Counted from the stretch's first letter, positions 1 to 9,039 are shown. The stretch is DNA of 23,702 nucleotides from JAWXCM01 sp034408745 (GCA_034408745.1 JAWXCM010000427.1:1-23702), one strand, 5' to 3'. The notes: generated by a model from the letters alone, not told the origin. Numbers and translations: made by a program.

Positions 1-2424
1 AAAGGTCGAAGTCACACGGATTTCGTTGACCTCCACCCAACTCGCCTGCGTGATACCCGTTCCCGTGACCGTGATGGTGGTGCTGCCGGCGCCGGCAGCG
101 AGTGACGCCGGGCTGACAGCCGTCGCGTCCGGAACCGCTACCGACGTGACAACCACCGGAATGCGCACGCTGTTCGCGGTCGACTGAATGACTACCTCGC
201 CGCGGTTCTCGCCCGCGACCAGCAGGTTCGGATCGACCGTGATGGTGATATTGCCGGGAGCGGTGCCGCTCACCGGGTCGACGCGCAGCCAGGAGGCGTT
301 GGTTGAGGTGGTAAAGGTCACCGAGCCCGCCGTGCCGGACAGCGAAACGGCGGTGCGAATCGGCTGCCCGTCAGTGGAGCGAGTCGTCAGATTGAGCACG
401 CCCGGATTGGCGCCGAGGAAGCTGGCCGCCGTGTCGGCCGAAAGTCGAACTCCTGTGCCGTCATACAGAGCGGCGGCGCTGGATCCGAACGCATTGACAG
501 CACCCGGCAGGTTCGTGGAAGTGGTGCTGCCGGCCAGATGGATATTGCCGCTCCGGTCGAGCGCGATACCGTAAATCTTGTCTTCCCCCGAGCCGCCCAG
601 GTAGGTGGAGAACAGGAGCGAATTCCCGGAGGGGCTGAGGCGGGTGACGGTGGCGTCATACTGCTGCGTCGCGTAGTTTCCGCCCTGATACGTAGACTGG
701 ATCGGCGACCGCGTGGGGAAATTCGACGAGTTGGTCCACCCGCCGACATACGCACTCCCGGCGCCGTCGACCGTAATCGCACCACCGAAATCCTCGCCGG
801 TGCCACCAAGATAAGTGGCCCAGTCGACGCGGCCTACGGTGATCTTGACCACGAACATGTCGTTACCGCCCCGGATGGACGGCTGGGACGCCCCGCTGGT
901 CACGGGGAAGTTGACCGAATCCGTATAGCCGGTAATATAAGCGCTTCCGGCCGAATCCACCGCCACCTTCTGGCCGACATCGTCCCCGGTGCCGCCGAAG
1001 AAAGTGGAAGCGACAAGGTCATTGGTGTCCGGGTTCAGCTGGAAGAAGAACATGTCCTGCTTACCGGCCAGTTTCGGCTGGGCCGCTCTTGCGGAAACGG
1101 GAAAAACGGTCGATGTGGTGCTGCCGGTGACGTAGACGTAACCCCGACTGTCGACGGCGAGACCGCCGGCCAGATCCTGACCGTTGCCACCCACATACGT
1201 CGAGTACAGAATCTGGCCTCGGGCCGGGTTAATTTCGGTGACAAAAACGTCGCCGCCGCCCCCACCGGGGCCGCTCTGATAGCCGCCCCGCACGGGGAAG
1301 TTGGTCGACGTGGTCCAGCCGGAAACCCATACGGAACCGGATGGATCCACGGCGACTCCGTTCAGGAAGTCGTAGTCGTTGCCGCCGAGATAAGTGGAAA
1401 ACAGCAGATCCGTGCCCGACGCGCTGATTTGCGAAACGAACCCATCCGCCTCGCCCGTTGTGCTGGCGGACGCCTGCACCGGATTGCGAGTCGGGAAGTC
1501 TTTGGAAGCGGTGGTACCCGCGACGAAGATGTTGCCCGACGGATCGAGCGCCACCGCGCGAGCCGTATCGGGACCGTTTCCGCCGAGGTAGGTCAGGAAG
1601 AGCGCTTCGCCAGTCGGCGATACTTTGGCGACAAACACTTCGTTGTCAGGGTTCTTGATGCGCTGGACCACGGCCCCGACGGCCAGTTCCTCAGACGTTG
1701 TCTCGCCGACGTAGATCGCGTTTCCGGCGGCATCCACGGCGACTCCCGTGGCCGATTCCTGCCCCAGCCGCCCGATGTAGCGGGTGTACTGAATCACCGG
1801 GTCGATGACCAGCTCACGGCTGTGATCGTAGTGGCCGATTTCAAAACGAACCCGATTGCGGCCGGTCACCCGGTAGCGAGCCTCGATCTTTTCCCCGCCC
1901 TTCTGATACACCACAGGCCGCAGCTGCCTGATGGTGGTCTTGCCAGTGGCGATCAGCAGGTTGCCCCCGGCATCGGTGCTGAGCCGGGTCGCGCCGTCGA
2001 CAATCAGATCGATACTGCGCGCGTTGGCGCCAGGAGCAACCACGAAATCATACTCGAGTTCGCCGTCCTTACCGTAGTAAACAACGTCGATGCCCGGGTA
2101 CACCTCACTGCTTCGAACTTTGGCGAAGTGTGGGATTCCCCGACGCCACGCCGCCGGATCATTGCCCGTGAGGTAGTTGGAAACGCTGCGCAGCGGATTC
2201 TCGGCCCGTGGCTGGCTGGCGCGAGCTCCAGCAAAACGCAGTCGAACCGACCCTTGCCGGGTGCGCAACAGAGCACCGTCTTTGGAAACAAAAACCGAGC
2301 CGCCGGCCGTTCTGGCCAGGCAACCCGTTTCATGTTGTTCAAAGAGAAGGGGAAGCGACGGAACGCCGCCACGCAAAATGCCGCATGCCAGCAGCAGAGG
2401 GAACGTCAAGTAAAGGCACTTCAT
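1..2424 (-). CDS. Secreted SBBP-repeat beta-propeller protein (partial, 3' end beyond left edge)
   Basis: I translated this frame by hand from ATG at 2424 down to base 1 and found it open for 808 codons. A hydrophobic start (MKCLYLTFPLLLACGIL) looks like a Sec signal peptide. Residues about 28-208 resemble the N-terminal domain common in Acidobacteria SBBP proteins (DUF7948-like, with VYPGIDVVYYG). Residues about 212-636 hold seven repeats of roughly 60 residues, each with a core such as STYLGGxxxDxxxxVAVDxxG followed by YVxGxTxSxxFP. Seven copies suggest one closed seven-blade propeller. A BACON-like beta domain follows (ASWLRVDPVSGTAPG), then the start of an IPT/TIG-like domain (VSPASLAAGAGSTTITVTG) cut by the window edge. 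It is probably an exported or surface adhesive protein. Its ligand is unknown. It starts 55 nt beyond the stop of pgl and has its own -10-like box, so it may be transcribed separately. Confidence 0.88.
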   Translation of the reverse strand, partial: MKCLYLTFPLLLACGILRGGVPSLPLLFEQHETGCLARTAGGSVFVSKDGALLRTRQGSVRLRFAGARASQPRAENPLRSVSNYLTGNDPAAWRRGIPHFAKVRSSEVYPGIDVVYYGKDGELEYDFVVAPGANARSIDLIVDGATRLSTDAGGNLLIATGKTTIRQLRPVVYQKGGEKIEARYRVTGRNRVRFEIGHYDHSRELVIDPVIQYTRYIGRLGQESATGVAVDAAGNAIYVGETTSEELAVGAVVQRIKNPDNEVFVAKVSPTGEALFLTYLGGNGPDTARAVALDPSGNIFVAGTTASKDFPTRNPVQASASTTGEADGFVSQISASGTDLLFSTYLGGNDYDFLNGVAVDPSGSVWVSGWTTSTNFPVRGGYQSGPGGGGGDVFVTEINPARGQILYSTYVGGNGQDLAGGLAVDSRGYVYVTGSTTSTVFPVSARAAQPKLAGKQDMFFFQLNPDTNDLVASTFFGGTGDDVGQKVAVDSAGSAYITGYTDSVNFPVTSGASQPSIRGGNDMFVVKITVGRVDWATYLGGTGEDFGGAITVDGAGSAYVGGWTNSSNFPTRSPIQSTYQGGNYATQQYDATVTRLSPSGNSLLFSTYLGGSGEDKIYGIALDRSGNIHLAGSTTSTNLPGAVNAFGSSAAALYDGTGVRLSADTAASFLGANPGVLNLTTRSTDGQPIRTAVSLSGTAGSVTFTTSTNASWLRVDPVSGTAPGNITITVDPNLLVAGENRGEVVIQSTANSVRIPVVVTSVAVPDATAVSPASLAAGAGSTTITVTGTGITQASWVEVNEIRVTSTF

Positions 2425-2435
2425 ACTACGCGGCA

Positions 2436-2441
2436 AGAATA
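2436..2441 (-). promoter_or_regulatory. -10-like box of the SBBP gene
   Basis: On the minus strand this reads TATTCT, preceded by TGC, which matches an extended -10 (TGnTATAAT-like). It ends 11 nt before the ATG, so the transcript would have an almost absent leader. No convincing -35 is visible. Pattern match only. Confidence 0.35.
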
Positions 2442-2479
2442 GCACGCAGGCAAAGTCACCTGTGGGAGTAACTGCGTCC

Positions 2480-3205
2480 TCAGGTGAGTTTTGCCGCGGC
2501 CGCTTCGTCGAGAAACCATGAGGCTCTCCGGGAATGGTGCGCCACGATCTGGGCCGGGAACTGCCGGGGTTCGTAGGGATCGCGGAGCACCTGGTGCATC
2601 GCCTCTGCCTTGTCGGCTCCGCACACCAGCACCGCGGCATGGCGTGCCGCCAGCAGGACTCCGGGCAGCAGCGTGATTCGGTGCTGCTTCAACTTTTCTA
2701 CCCAAACGGCTCCGACCAGTTGCTCGCGATTGTCGATCAGCGGTTCGCCCGGGAACAGGCTCGCGGTATGTGCGTCCGGGCCCACGCCGAGATGAATCAG
2801 GTCGAAATGCGGCAATTCCCCGTCGTCCAGACTGAAGAATTCCCGAATCTCCGACTGATAGTTGCGCGCCGCCACGTCCGGAGCCAGTTCGGCGCGGACT
2901 CGGTGGACGTTGCGGTGCGGAATTCTCGCCGGCTTTATCAGAAATTCCTCGGTCATCCGGTAGTTGCTGTCTTCGTGGGTGGCGGGAACGCAGCGTTCAT
3001 CGACCCAGAAAATATGTACCCTGCTCCAGTCGCTGCCCGCCCTTGCGAGATGGTTGAACATCAGCTTCGGGGTGGACCCGCCCGACAGCGCGACCGTCAC
3101 CTCGCCACCGCCCTGCATGGCGGCATCTATAACCGAAAGCACGTGAACGGAGCACGCCTCTGCCGTTGCTTCTACACCAGGGTAGGTCTTCCAGTGAGCG
3201 CTCAC
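2480..3205 (-). CDS. pgl: 6-phosphogluconolactonase
   Basis: This 241-residue protein hydrolyses 6-phosphoglucono-1,5-lactone to 6-phosphogluconate, the second step of the oxidative pentose phosphate pathway in the cytoplasm. Family motifs are clear: SGGSTPK at residues 41-47, WVDER at 67-71, and GVGPDAHTASLFPG at 140-153. The last is usually GxGxDGHxASLFPG, so the glycine before the active-site His is Ala here. The start codon is GTG, overlapping the stop of opcA by 4 nt (GTGA), which indicates translational coupling. It is the last gene of the prx-zwf-opcA-pgl operon. Length is normal for the bacterial NagB/RpiA-fold lactonases. Confidence 0.95.
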   Translation of the reverse strand: MSAHWKTYPGVEATAEACSVHVLSVIDAAMQGGGEVTVALSGGSTPKLMFNHLARAGSDWSRVHIFWVDERCVPATHEDSNYRMTEEFLIKPARIPHRNVHRVRAELAPDVAARNYQSEIREFFSLDDGELPHFDLIHLGVGPDAHTASLFPGEPLIDNREQLVGAVWVEKLKQHRITLLPGVLLAARHAAVLVCGADKAEAMHQVLRDPYEPRQFPAQIVAHHSRRASWFLDEAAAAKLT

Positions 3206-4194
3206 TTGTTTTCCCGAATCTTCACAGCCATTCTCACCACAGTCTCAAACATCGGATCGCGTCCGGCGACCGATAATTCCTGTCTCAGCGCGTATGTATC
3301 GTCAGCCACCGGGAACACCGTCAACTCCAGACCCTGCCCGTCCACCTGTGTCTCCGCCGTATTCCGGTCACGTATCGCAACCGAGGCACGCAGAGCCGGG
3401 CCTTCCAGCGTCACCCTCGCAATGCCAGCATACTGTGGTCCCGAGCCCGAACTCACAGTGATCTTCAGGCTGTCGCCGAGAAGCGCCCGGAACCAGCCGG
3501 CCAGGTACAGAATTGCCGACGGCGGCTCGGCCGCGGAATACTGCAATTCCACGTTCGTAAGCTCGCCGACCCTCCCGGCCCGGGAGCGGTCTTCAAAGAT
3601 GCGTGCGATGGCCTGACGCCACGGGGTGAGGCGGCTCCAGACGAGATCGGCGTGCTCGCCGAAAGTGGCGCCGGTCGACGTCCAGAAGTCCATCACGCGC
3701 GCCGAATCGTGCATCCCACAGGAGTCCAGAATCAGCTTGCCGGCAAGGGGCACCAGTGCGCTGAACTGCGGCAGCCACCACAGATTCTCGCTGGGACAAA
3801 ACAGGATCGACGGCAAATCCGGAACGATGACGCCGCGAACTACGGACGCCACGTCAGCGAGGCTGGTCTCAGACGCCGTGATCTCCACCTGTTCGCAGCA
3901 GATCTGCTGACGCCGTCCAAACGGCATCCAGCACTGGGCGAGAACTCGCGCTTCGACGAGTTGCTCCCGGCAGTGCCGGACGCGGATTACGATCGCGCGA
4001 CTGGGGTGTTCGTGCATCAGCGTCGCGATCGTCTCGCCGATGATGTTGGCGTCGGTGGCTTCATCAATCACCACGATCAACGTCATGGCGCAGGCACGCA
4101 ACACTCCGTTGGCGTCCTGTTTGCCGAGGTCGCGCCAGAGTACCCGAAGCTCTTTGAGGAGCCGTTCGGGATCGACTGCGGCGGCAACGCTCAT
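3202..4194 (-). CDS. opcA: Glucose-6-phosphate dehydrogenase assembly protein OpcA
   Basis: This 330-residue protein resembles OpcA, which in cyanobacteria and actinobacteria binds glucose-6-phosphate dehydrogenase, promotes its oligomerisation and tunes its activity. Supporting signs are the overall pattern (ACAMTLIVVID near the N-terminus, HPSRAIVIR, a central region ending WWLPQFSALVPLAGKLILDS, and a C-terminal beta-rich part) and its place directly between zwf and pgl. ATG at 4194 overlaps the zwf stop by 4 nt (ATGA). The protein has seven cysteines, all in the first roughly 185 residues (ACAM, RHCR, QCWM, ICCEQ, FCPS, SCGM). Redox control through OpcA is known in cyanobacteria, but whether these cysteines serve that role cannot be told from sequence. 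Confidence 0.9.
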   Translation of the reverse strand: MSVAAAVDPERLLKELRVLWRDLGKQDANGVLRACAMTLIVVIDEATDANIIGETIATLMHEHPSRAIVIRVRHCREQLVEARVLAQCWMPFGRRQQICCEQVEITASETSLADVASVVRGVIVPDLPSILFCPSENLWWLPQFSALVPLAGKLILDSCGMHDSARVMDFWTSTGATFGEHADLVWSRLTPWRQAIARIFEDRSRAGRVGELTNVELQYSAAEPPSAILYLAGWFRALLGDSLKITVSSGSGPQYAGIARVTLEGPALRASVAIRDRNTAETQVDGQGLELTVFPVADDTYALRQELSVAGRDPMFETVVRMAVKIRENK

Positions 4195-5723
4195 GGCTGC
4201 CTCCAGGTGTGCCCATTCCGGGCGAGCATCTCGTCAGCGGCCCGCGGTCCCCACGATCCGGCGCCGTAGTTCGGGAAGTCGCCAGGCTGCGCTTCGCGGT
4301 AGTCGAGGATCGGCTGAACGGCGGCCCAGCTGGCCTCCACCATGTCCTGCCGCGTGTAGAGCGTAGCGTCGCCAACCATCGCGTCCACCAGCAGGGTCTC
4401 ATAGGCCGACGGAGACCGCGTGCCGAAGCTGGACCCGTAGTTGAAGTCCATCGAGACCGGCCGCAGCCGCATTCCTTCACCTGGGTTTTTCGACAGGAAG
4501 CGCAGCGAAATGCCTTCCTCGGGCTGAATGCGGATGATCAGCAGGTTGGGCTGTGCCGCGGGGGCATCGTCGTGGCCCCCACGCGAAAACGGCGAATGCG
4601 GCGGGGCGTTGAAATGGATAGCGATGTCCGTAACGCGCTTCGGCATACGCTTGCCGCTGCGAATATAAAACGGAACGCCCGCCCAGCGCCAGTTGTCGAC
4701 GTAAAAAGTAACCGCCGAATAGGTGTCGGTCTGCGAGTTGGGAGCGACGCCGTGTTCCTGCCGGAAACCCGGCAATTCTTCATTACCGACCCGCGCCGGC
4801 CCATACTGGCCAGCCACGCTGATCAACGGAACCTGTTCGGGCGTCGGAACCCGGACGGACCGCAGGACTTTGGCGCGTTCGTCCCGCACGGTGTTCGGTT
4901 CGAACACAGCCGGGGGCTCCATCGCAATGGTCGACATCACCTGAAGCAGGTGGTTCTGGATCATGTCCCGCAGCGCGCCGGCTTCCTGGTAGTACGAGCC
5001 GCGGCCTTCCACGCCGATGGATTCGGCGGCGGTAATCTGCACGTGCTTAATGTATCGTCGATTCCACAGCGGCTCAAAGATCCCGTTGCCGAAACGGAAC
5101 GCCATCACGTTCTGGACTGTTTCCTTGCCCAGGTAATGGTCGATGCGATAAATGGAGGATTCGGGGAAGACTTTCTGCAGCTGAGCGTTCAGTTCACCCG
5201 CGGTCGCCAGATCATGCCCGAACGGCTTCTCCACGACAATCCGGCGCCATCCCAGCCCGTGCTGCAGTCCCGCGGCACCCAGTTGCCCGATCGTCACCGA
5301 GTAGTAGCTGGGCTGCGTCGAAAGATAGAACAGCACGTTGCCTTCGGTTTTGCGCTGCGTCTCGATTTCGTCGAGCTGCCTCGCCATGGCCTGGTACATC
5401 TTTGGGTCCTGCAGGTCGCCGGCGCAGTAGAACAGGTGCTCGGCGAAATCGGCCCACAGCCGCTCATCGAACGGCGTATCTTCTGAAAACTCCTGGACAG
5501 CTTCGCGCATTTTGACGCGGAAGTCGTCATCCGACATCTTTGTTCTTGAGTTTCCGACAATGGCAAAGCCCGGCGGTAAGCGCCGTTCATAGGCCAGACG
5601 GTACAAGGCTGGGATCAGTTTTCGCTTGGTAAGGTCGCCATTGGCGCCGAAAATCACGATGGCGCAGGACGGGACACGGCGCTCGAACCGCAGCGGGTCC
5701 TGAAAGGGATTCGCTTCGGACAT
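4191..5723 (-). CDS. zwf: Glucose-6-phosphate 1-dehydrogenase
   Basis: This 510-residue enzyme oxidises glucose-6-phosphate to 6-phosphogluconolactone with NADP+ (or NAD+), the committed step of the oxidative pentose phosphate pathway. The N-terminal Rossmann fingerprint GANGDLTKRK is at residues 26-35, EKPFGHD at 165-171, and the substrate-binding/catalytic motif RIDHYLGKE at 193-201, whose His and Lys are intact. The C-terminal dimerisation domain is full length. ATG at 5723 lies 24 nt after the peroxiredoxin stop, and the 3' end overlaps opcA by 4 nt, so the genes are very likely cotranscribed. A long reading frame on the other strand (about 4209-5486) is a shadow. Confidence 0.97.
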   Translation of the reverse strand: MSEANPFQDPLRFERRVPSCAIVIFGANGDLTKRKLIPALYRLAYERRLPPGFAIVGNSRTKMSDDDFRVKMREAVQEFSEDTPFDERLWADFAEHLFYCAGDLQDPKMYQAMARQLDEIETQRKTEGNVLFYLSTQPSYYSVTIGQLGAAGLQHGLGWRRIVVEKPFGHDLATAGELNAQLQKVFPESSIYRIDHYLGKETVQNVMAFRFGNGIFEPLWNRRYIKHVQITAAESIGVEGRGSYYQEAGALRDMIQNHLLQVMSTIAMEPPAVFEPNTVRDERAKVLRSVRVPTPEQVPLISVAGQYGPARVGNEELPGFRQEHGVAPNSQTDTYSAVTFYVDNWRWAGVPFYIRSGKRMPKRVTDIAIHFNAPPHSPFSRGGHDDAPAAQPNLLIIRIQPEEGISLRFLSKNPGEGMRLRPVSMDFNYGSSFGTRSPSAYETLLVDAMVGDATLYTRQDMVEASWAAVQPILDYREAQPGDFPNYGAGSWGPRAADEMLARNGHTWRQP

Positions 5724-5747
5724 GCTTAATGAGAGTAGCAGAGCACG

Positions 5748-6194
5748 CTAAACCGCGGCCGCGAGCACTTCCGCCGGATCGGGTTTGCCGCGTTTTGCAT
5801 ACCGAATCTTTCCGTCGGGCCCAATCAGGTAGACCGTGCGAGACGTCATGAAGAGCCCCTTGCACCGATAGGCGTCGGCGACGCGTCCGCCGTCATCGAC
5901 CAGCAGCGGGAAGCCGAGGTGGTTCTTTTCGCGGAAGCCGGCGTGGCTCTTCGCTCCGCCCGGGTTTACTCCGAACACCACTGTGTTCTTCGCCTGCCAC
6001 ACCTTGGCCTGGTCTCGAAACTCGCACAGCTGTTTGCGGCACACCGGAGTGTCGTCGCCGGGGTAGAACACCAACACCACATTCCTGCCGCGGAGGGCGC
6101 GCAGGCTTACCTTCTTTCCGTCCTGGTCGGGCAGGGTGAAGTCGGGCGCCTCGGTCCCTGGGGCAAGCGGCGGTCCGGAGAATAAGGAGAACAT
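5748..6194 (-). CDS. Peroxiredoxin, BCP/AhpC-TSA type
   Basis: This 148-residue thioredoxin-fold peroxidase reduces H2O2 or organic hydroperoxides with a peroxidatic cysteine that is recycled by thioredoxin. The motif FYPGDDTPVCRKQLC places the peroxidatic Cys at residue 52 and a likely resolving Cys at 57, the spacing of the bacterioferritin comigratory protein (PrxQ) group. The N-terminal APDFTLPDQDG and C-terminal RTVYLIGPDGKI are typical. No signal peptide is present, so it is cytoplasmic. ATG at 6194 is the first gene of a minus-strand operon with zwf, opcA and pgl, an arrangement that places peroxide removal beside NADPH production. It diverges from tldD across a 42-bp gap. Confidence 0.93.
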   Translation of the reverse strand: MFSLFSGPPLAPGTEAPDFTLPDQDGKKVSLRALRGRNVVLVFYPGDDTPVCRKQLCEFRDQAKVWQAKNTVVFGVNPGGAKSHAGFREKNHLGFPLLVDDGGRVADAYRCKGLFMTSRTVYLIGPDGKIRYAKRGKPDPAEVLAAAV

Positions 6195-6220
6195 GCACTT
6201 AGCAGGATGCCTGAACCCGC

Positions 6221-6226
6221 TACACT
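6221..6226 (+). promoter_or_regulatory. -10-like box of tldD
   Basis: TACACT lies 10 nt before the preferred tldD start at 6237. If used, it would make the upstream in-frame ATG at 6207 lie outside the transcript. No clear -35. The same hexamer occurs before proS. Confidence 0.38.
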
Positions 6227-6236
6227 GATTCTTACT

Positions 6237-7688
6237 ATGCGGGAACTGGCGGAAAAAGCGCTGGAAGCGGCAACACGCCGGGGCGTAACTTACGCTGACG
6301 TGCGCGTCGAACAGTCGCGCGACAGACAGATTTCCACCCGCAACGGGCGGCCTGGGCAGATCGCTTCCTGGGACTCGCTGGGAGTCGGCATTCGCGTGAT
6401 CGCCGGCGGGTGCTGGGGCTTCGCCGCCACCGACGATCTTTCCACCCGCGGCCTGGGACGCGCCGCCGAACTGGCAGCCGACATCGCCCGCTCCGGCGCG
6501 CTGGCCAAAAAGATCGATGTCGCACTGGCGCCGGAGGAGTCGTACACAGCCGACTGGACCTCAGTCTGCCGCATTGACCCTTTTTCCGTTCCTGTGGAAG
6601 AGACGATCGCCCTGTTGATGCGCATCGACGCGGAACTGCAGCGTATAAACGGCATCACCCTGGCGGAAGCATCGTTTGCCTGCTCACGGAAATCACAGTA
6701 TTTCGCATCGTCGCCAGGCAGCCGGATATCGCAGACACGCACCGTCACCGGCGCCGGATTTAGCGCGCTCAGCTACAAAGACGAGGAACTGCAGAAGCGG
6801 TCGTACCCGAACTCCTTCGGCGGACAATACCAGTTGAAAGGCTACGAGCTTCTCGACGAGCTCGATTTGCTGGCACACGCACCGCGGGTTGCGGAAGAAG
6901 CGGTGGCGCTGCACTCTGCCCCGCCCTGCCCGGAGGGCGAGTTTAACCTCGTGCTGGACAGCAGCCAGCTGGGGCTGCAAATTCACGAGAGCATCGGGCA
7001 TCCGATCGAACTGGACCGCGTACTGGGGTCGGAAGCGAACTATGCGGGGATGAGTTTTCTTACGCTGGATCAGCTCAATAATCTGCGATACGGGTCGGAC
7101 ATTGTGAATGTGGTCTGCGATGCGCGTGAGGCGCACGGGCCGGGGCTCGGCACATTCGCCTTTGACGACGAAGGCGTGCCGGCGCAGGGTGTCGACATCA
7201 TCCGCGACGGGGTGTTTCGAGGCTACATGACGTCGCGCGAGACGGCGGCCGCAATCGGGGCCACGCGCTCCAACGGCACCATGCGCGCCGAGGCGTGGAA
7301 CCGGCTGCCGCTGATCCGCATGACCAATGTCAGTCTGATGCCGGGAACGCAGTCGCTGGATGAGGTGTTCGATACCGACGGCATTTACATGGAGACCAAC
7401 CGGAGCTGGTCGATTGACGACAAACGCTACAACTTCCAGTTTGGGTGCGAAGCAGCGTGGGAGATTCGAGGCGGGCGGCGCGTCCGGCTGTTAAAAAATC
7501 CGGTTTACAGCGGAATTTCCACGGAGTTCTGGAACGCGTGCGACGCTGTTTCCGGACCGGAGCACTGGACGCTCTGGGGCGTCCCCAACTGTGGCAAGGG
7601 GCAACCTGAGCAAGTGATGGGCACAGGGCACGGCGCCTCTCCCTCACGCTTTCGAAAGATCAAAACCGGCAATGCCAGACCTGACTGA
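6237..7688 (+). CDS. tldD: TldD family metalloprotease
   Basis: TldD is the catalytic half of the TldD-TldE zinc protease, which in Escherichia coli trims the microcin B17 leader and degrades CcdA. The zinc-binding motif HESIGH (HExxxH) is at residues 250-255 from this start, followed by PIELDRVLGSEANYAG. The cysteine in NFQFGCEAAWEIRGGR near residue 404 matches the third metal ligand of the family. I chose ATG 6237 (MRELAEKALEAATRRG) because a TACACT box lies just upstream. An in-frame ATG at 6207 would add ten residues (MPEPATLILT) that look untypical. The 3' end overlaps tldE by 17 nt, so the two are cotranscribed. Length (483 residues) is normal. Confidence 0.94.
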   Translation: MRELAEKALEAATRRGVTYADVRVEQSRDRQISTRNGRPGQIASWDSLGVGIRVIAGGCWGFAATDDLSTRGLGRAAELAADIARSGALAKKIDVALAPEESYTADWTSVCRIDPFSVPVEETIALLMRIDAELQRINGITLAEASFACSRKSQYFASSPGSRISQTRTVTGAGFSALSYKDEELQKRSYPNSFGGQYQLKGYELLDELDLLAHAPRVAEEAVALHSAPPCPEGEFNLVLDSSQLGLQIHESIGHPIELDRVLGSEANYAGMSFLTLDQLNNLRYGSDIVNVVCDAREAHGPGLGTFAFDDEGVPAQGVDIIRDGVFRGYMTSRETAAAIGATRSNGTMRAEAWNRLPLIRMTNVSLMPGTQSLDEVFDTDGIYMETNRSWSIDDKRYNFQFGCEAAWEIRGGRRVRLLKNPVYSGISTEFWNACDAVSGPEHWTLWGVPNCGKGQPEQVMGTGHGASPSRFRKIKTGNARPD

Positions 7689-9039
7689 ATCCGATCTTCT
7701 TCCTCGGCAGAAGTGCCAGGAGATCATGCTGGCGGTGGAGGCGGCGGCGTACCGTCACGGCGTGCGGGATGTCGAGATCCTGCTCTCGGCCTCGGACGAA
7801 TCGCTGACGCGCTTCGCCAACAACGCCATTCACCAGAATGTCTCCGAACGTGGTGTCAGCCTGTCAGTGCGGACCATCATCGGCGACCGGACTGCGCGGG
7901 CGACCACGAACCGGCTGCACCGCGACGGTATTTCCGCAGCGGTCGACGAAGCGATCGCTTTGACGCGCGCGGCCGATCCCACGCCCGACCTGCAGCGGCT
8001 GTACGAGAGCAGCGAACCGGCGGACGTGAGCCGGTGGTCAAAGGCCGGTGCCAGCTGCACGCCGGCGGAACGCGCGGCCGGAGTCGCCGAGGCGATCCAC
8101 GTTGTGGAATCTTTGGGCCAGACCGCGGCCGGAATCTACGCGACGGCGCAAAGTGTCGAGACAATCCTGAATTCCCGAGGGCTGTTTCGCTATTACGCCG
8201 ACACTCTCACCACGTTTTCCGTTACGGCGATGGCGGGCGATTCCTCGGGATGGGCCAAAGCAACGTCGGCCAGCCATGAAGAGATTCGACCTGTGGAACT
8301 GGCAAAGCGCGCAGCCCGCAAGGCGCGTGAATCAGACCATCCCCTGGAACTGCCGCCGGGCGCCTATACGGTGATCCTGGAGCCGGCGGCGGTGCTGGAT
8401 CTGGTGGGTCAGATTTTCGGCGATTTCAGCGGTACCGCGATGGAAGATCAGCGAAGTTTTCTGAATGAGCGGCTGGGCGAGAAGCTGTTCGGCGACAACA
8501 TCACCGTCTGCGACGACTGCCACTTTCCGCTGCAGACAGGCGCGCCGTTCGACGGTGAGGGTGTGCCGCGCAGTGTGCTGACACTGATCCGCCGGGGTGT
8601 TCCCCAGCAGGTGGCGTACTCGCGGGAGGCGGCGGCAAGAGCCGGGGTCGACCCGACGGGCCATGGCTACCCGATTCCCAACGAAGTGGGCGAGGCGCCG
8701 ATAAACATCGTGATTGCGGGCGGAAAGTCGAGTCTGGACGAGATGATCGCGGGGACGGAGAACGGGATTCTGGTGACTCGATTCTGGTACATCCGCGAAG
8801 TGGAGCCGAGAGCCAAAGTGATGACGGGAATGACTCGTGACGGTACGTTCCTGGTCCGCAATGGCGAGATCGCGGGCGGTCTGCGTAACTTTCGCTTCAA
8901 TCAGAGCGTTACAGAGATGCTGCGGAATGTGGAATGTCTGGCCGCTTCAGAACGGGCCAGCGGTGAGGAAGCTTTCGACATGGTGGTACCCGCCATGAAA
9001 GTCCACGGCTTTCGATTTACCGAAGTTACGAAGTTTTAA
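7672..9039 (+). CDS. tldE: TldE/PmbA family protein, partner of TldD
   Basis: This 455-residue protein is the non-catalytic partner in TldD-TldE complexes. It is homologous along its length (SASDESLTRFANNAIHQN near the N-terminus, GTAMEDQRSFLNERLGEKLF in the middle, and TRFWYIREVEPR and GGLRNFRFNQSVTEML near the C-terminus) but lacks the HExxxH zinc motif, as expected for TldE. It starts inside the end of tldD and stops at 9039, where it overlaps the convergent 72-codon gene by 4 nt. No RiPP precursor or CcdA-like antitoxin is adjacent, so the substrate here is unknown and a housekeeping proteolytic role is the cautious reading. Confidence 0.93.
   Translation: MPDLTESDLLPRQKCQEIMLAVEAAAYRHGVRDVEILLSASDESLTRFANNAIHQNVSERGVSLSVRTIIGDRTARATTNRLHRDGISAAVDEAIALTRAADPTPDLQRLYESSEPADVSRWSKAGASCTPAERAAGVAEAIHVVESLGQTAAGIYATAQSVETILNSRGLFRYYADTLTTFSVTAMAGDSSGWAKATSASHEEIRPVELAKRAARKARESDHPLELPPGAYTVILEPAAVLDLVGQIFGDFSGTAMEDQRSFLNERLGEKLFGDNITVCDDCHFPLQTGAPFDGEGVPRSVLTLIRRGVPQQVAYSREAAARAGVDPTGHGYPIPNEVGEAPINIVIAGGKSSLDEMIAGTENGILVTRFWYIREVEPRAKVMTGMTRDGTFLVRNGEIAGGLRNFRFNQSVTEMLRNVECLAASERASGEEAFDMVVPAMKVHGFRFTEVTKF

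Noticed and set aside
538..2442. 634-codon plus-strand frame
   Set aside because: It is antisense to the SBBP gene, whose minus frame has a signal peptide and seven clear repeats. The plus translation has no recognisable domain and is explained by high GC.
4209..5486. 425-codon plus-strand frame
   Set aside because: Mirror of zwf. No domain, and zwf motifs are intact.
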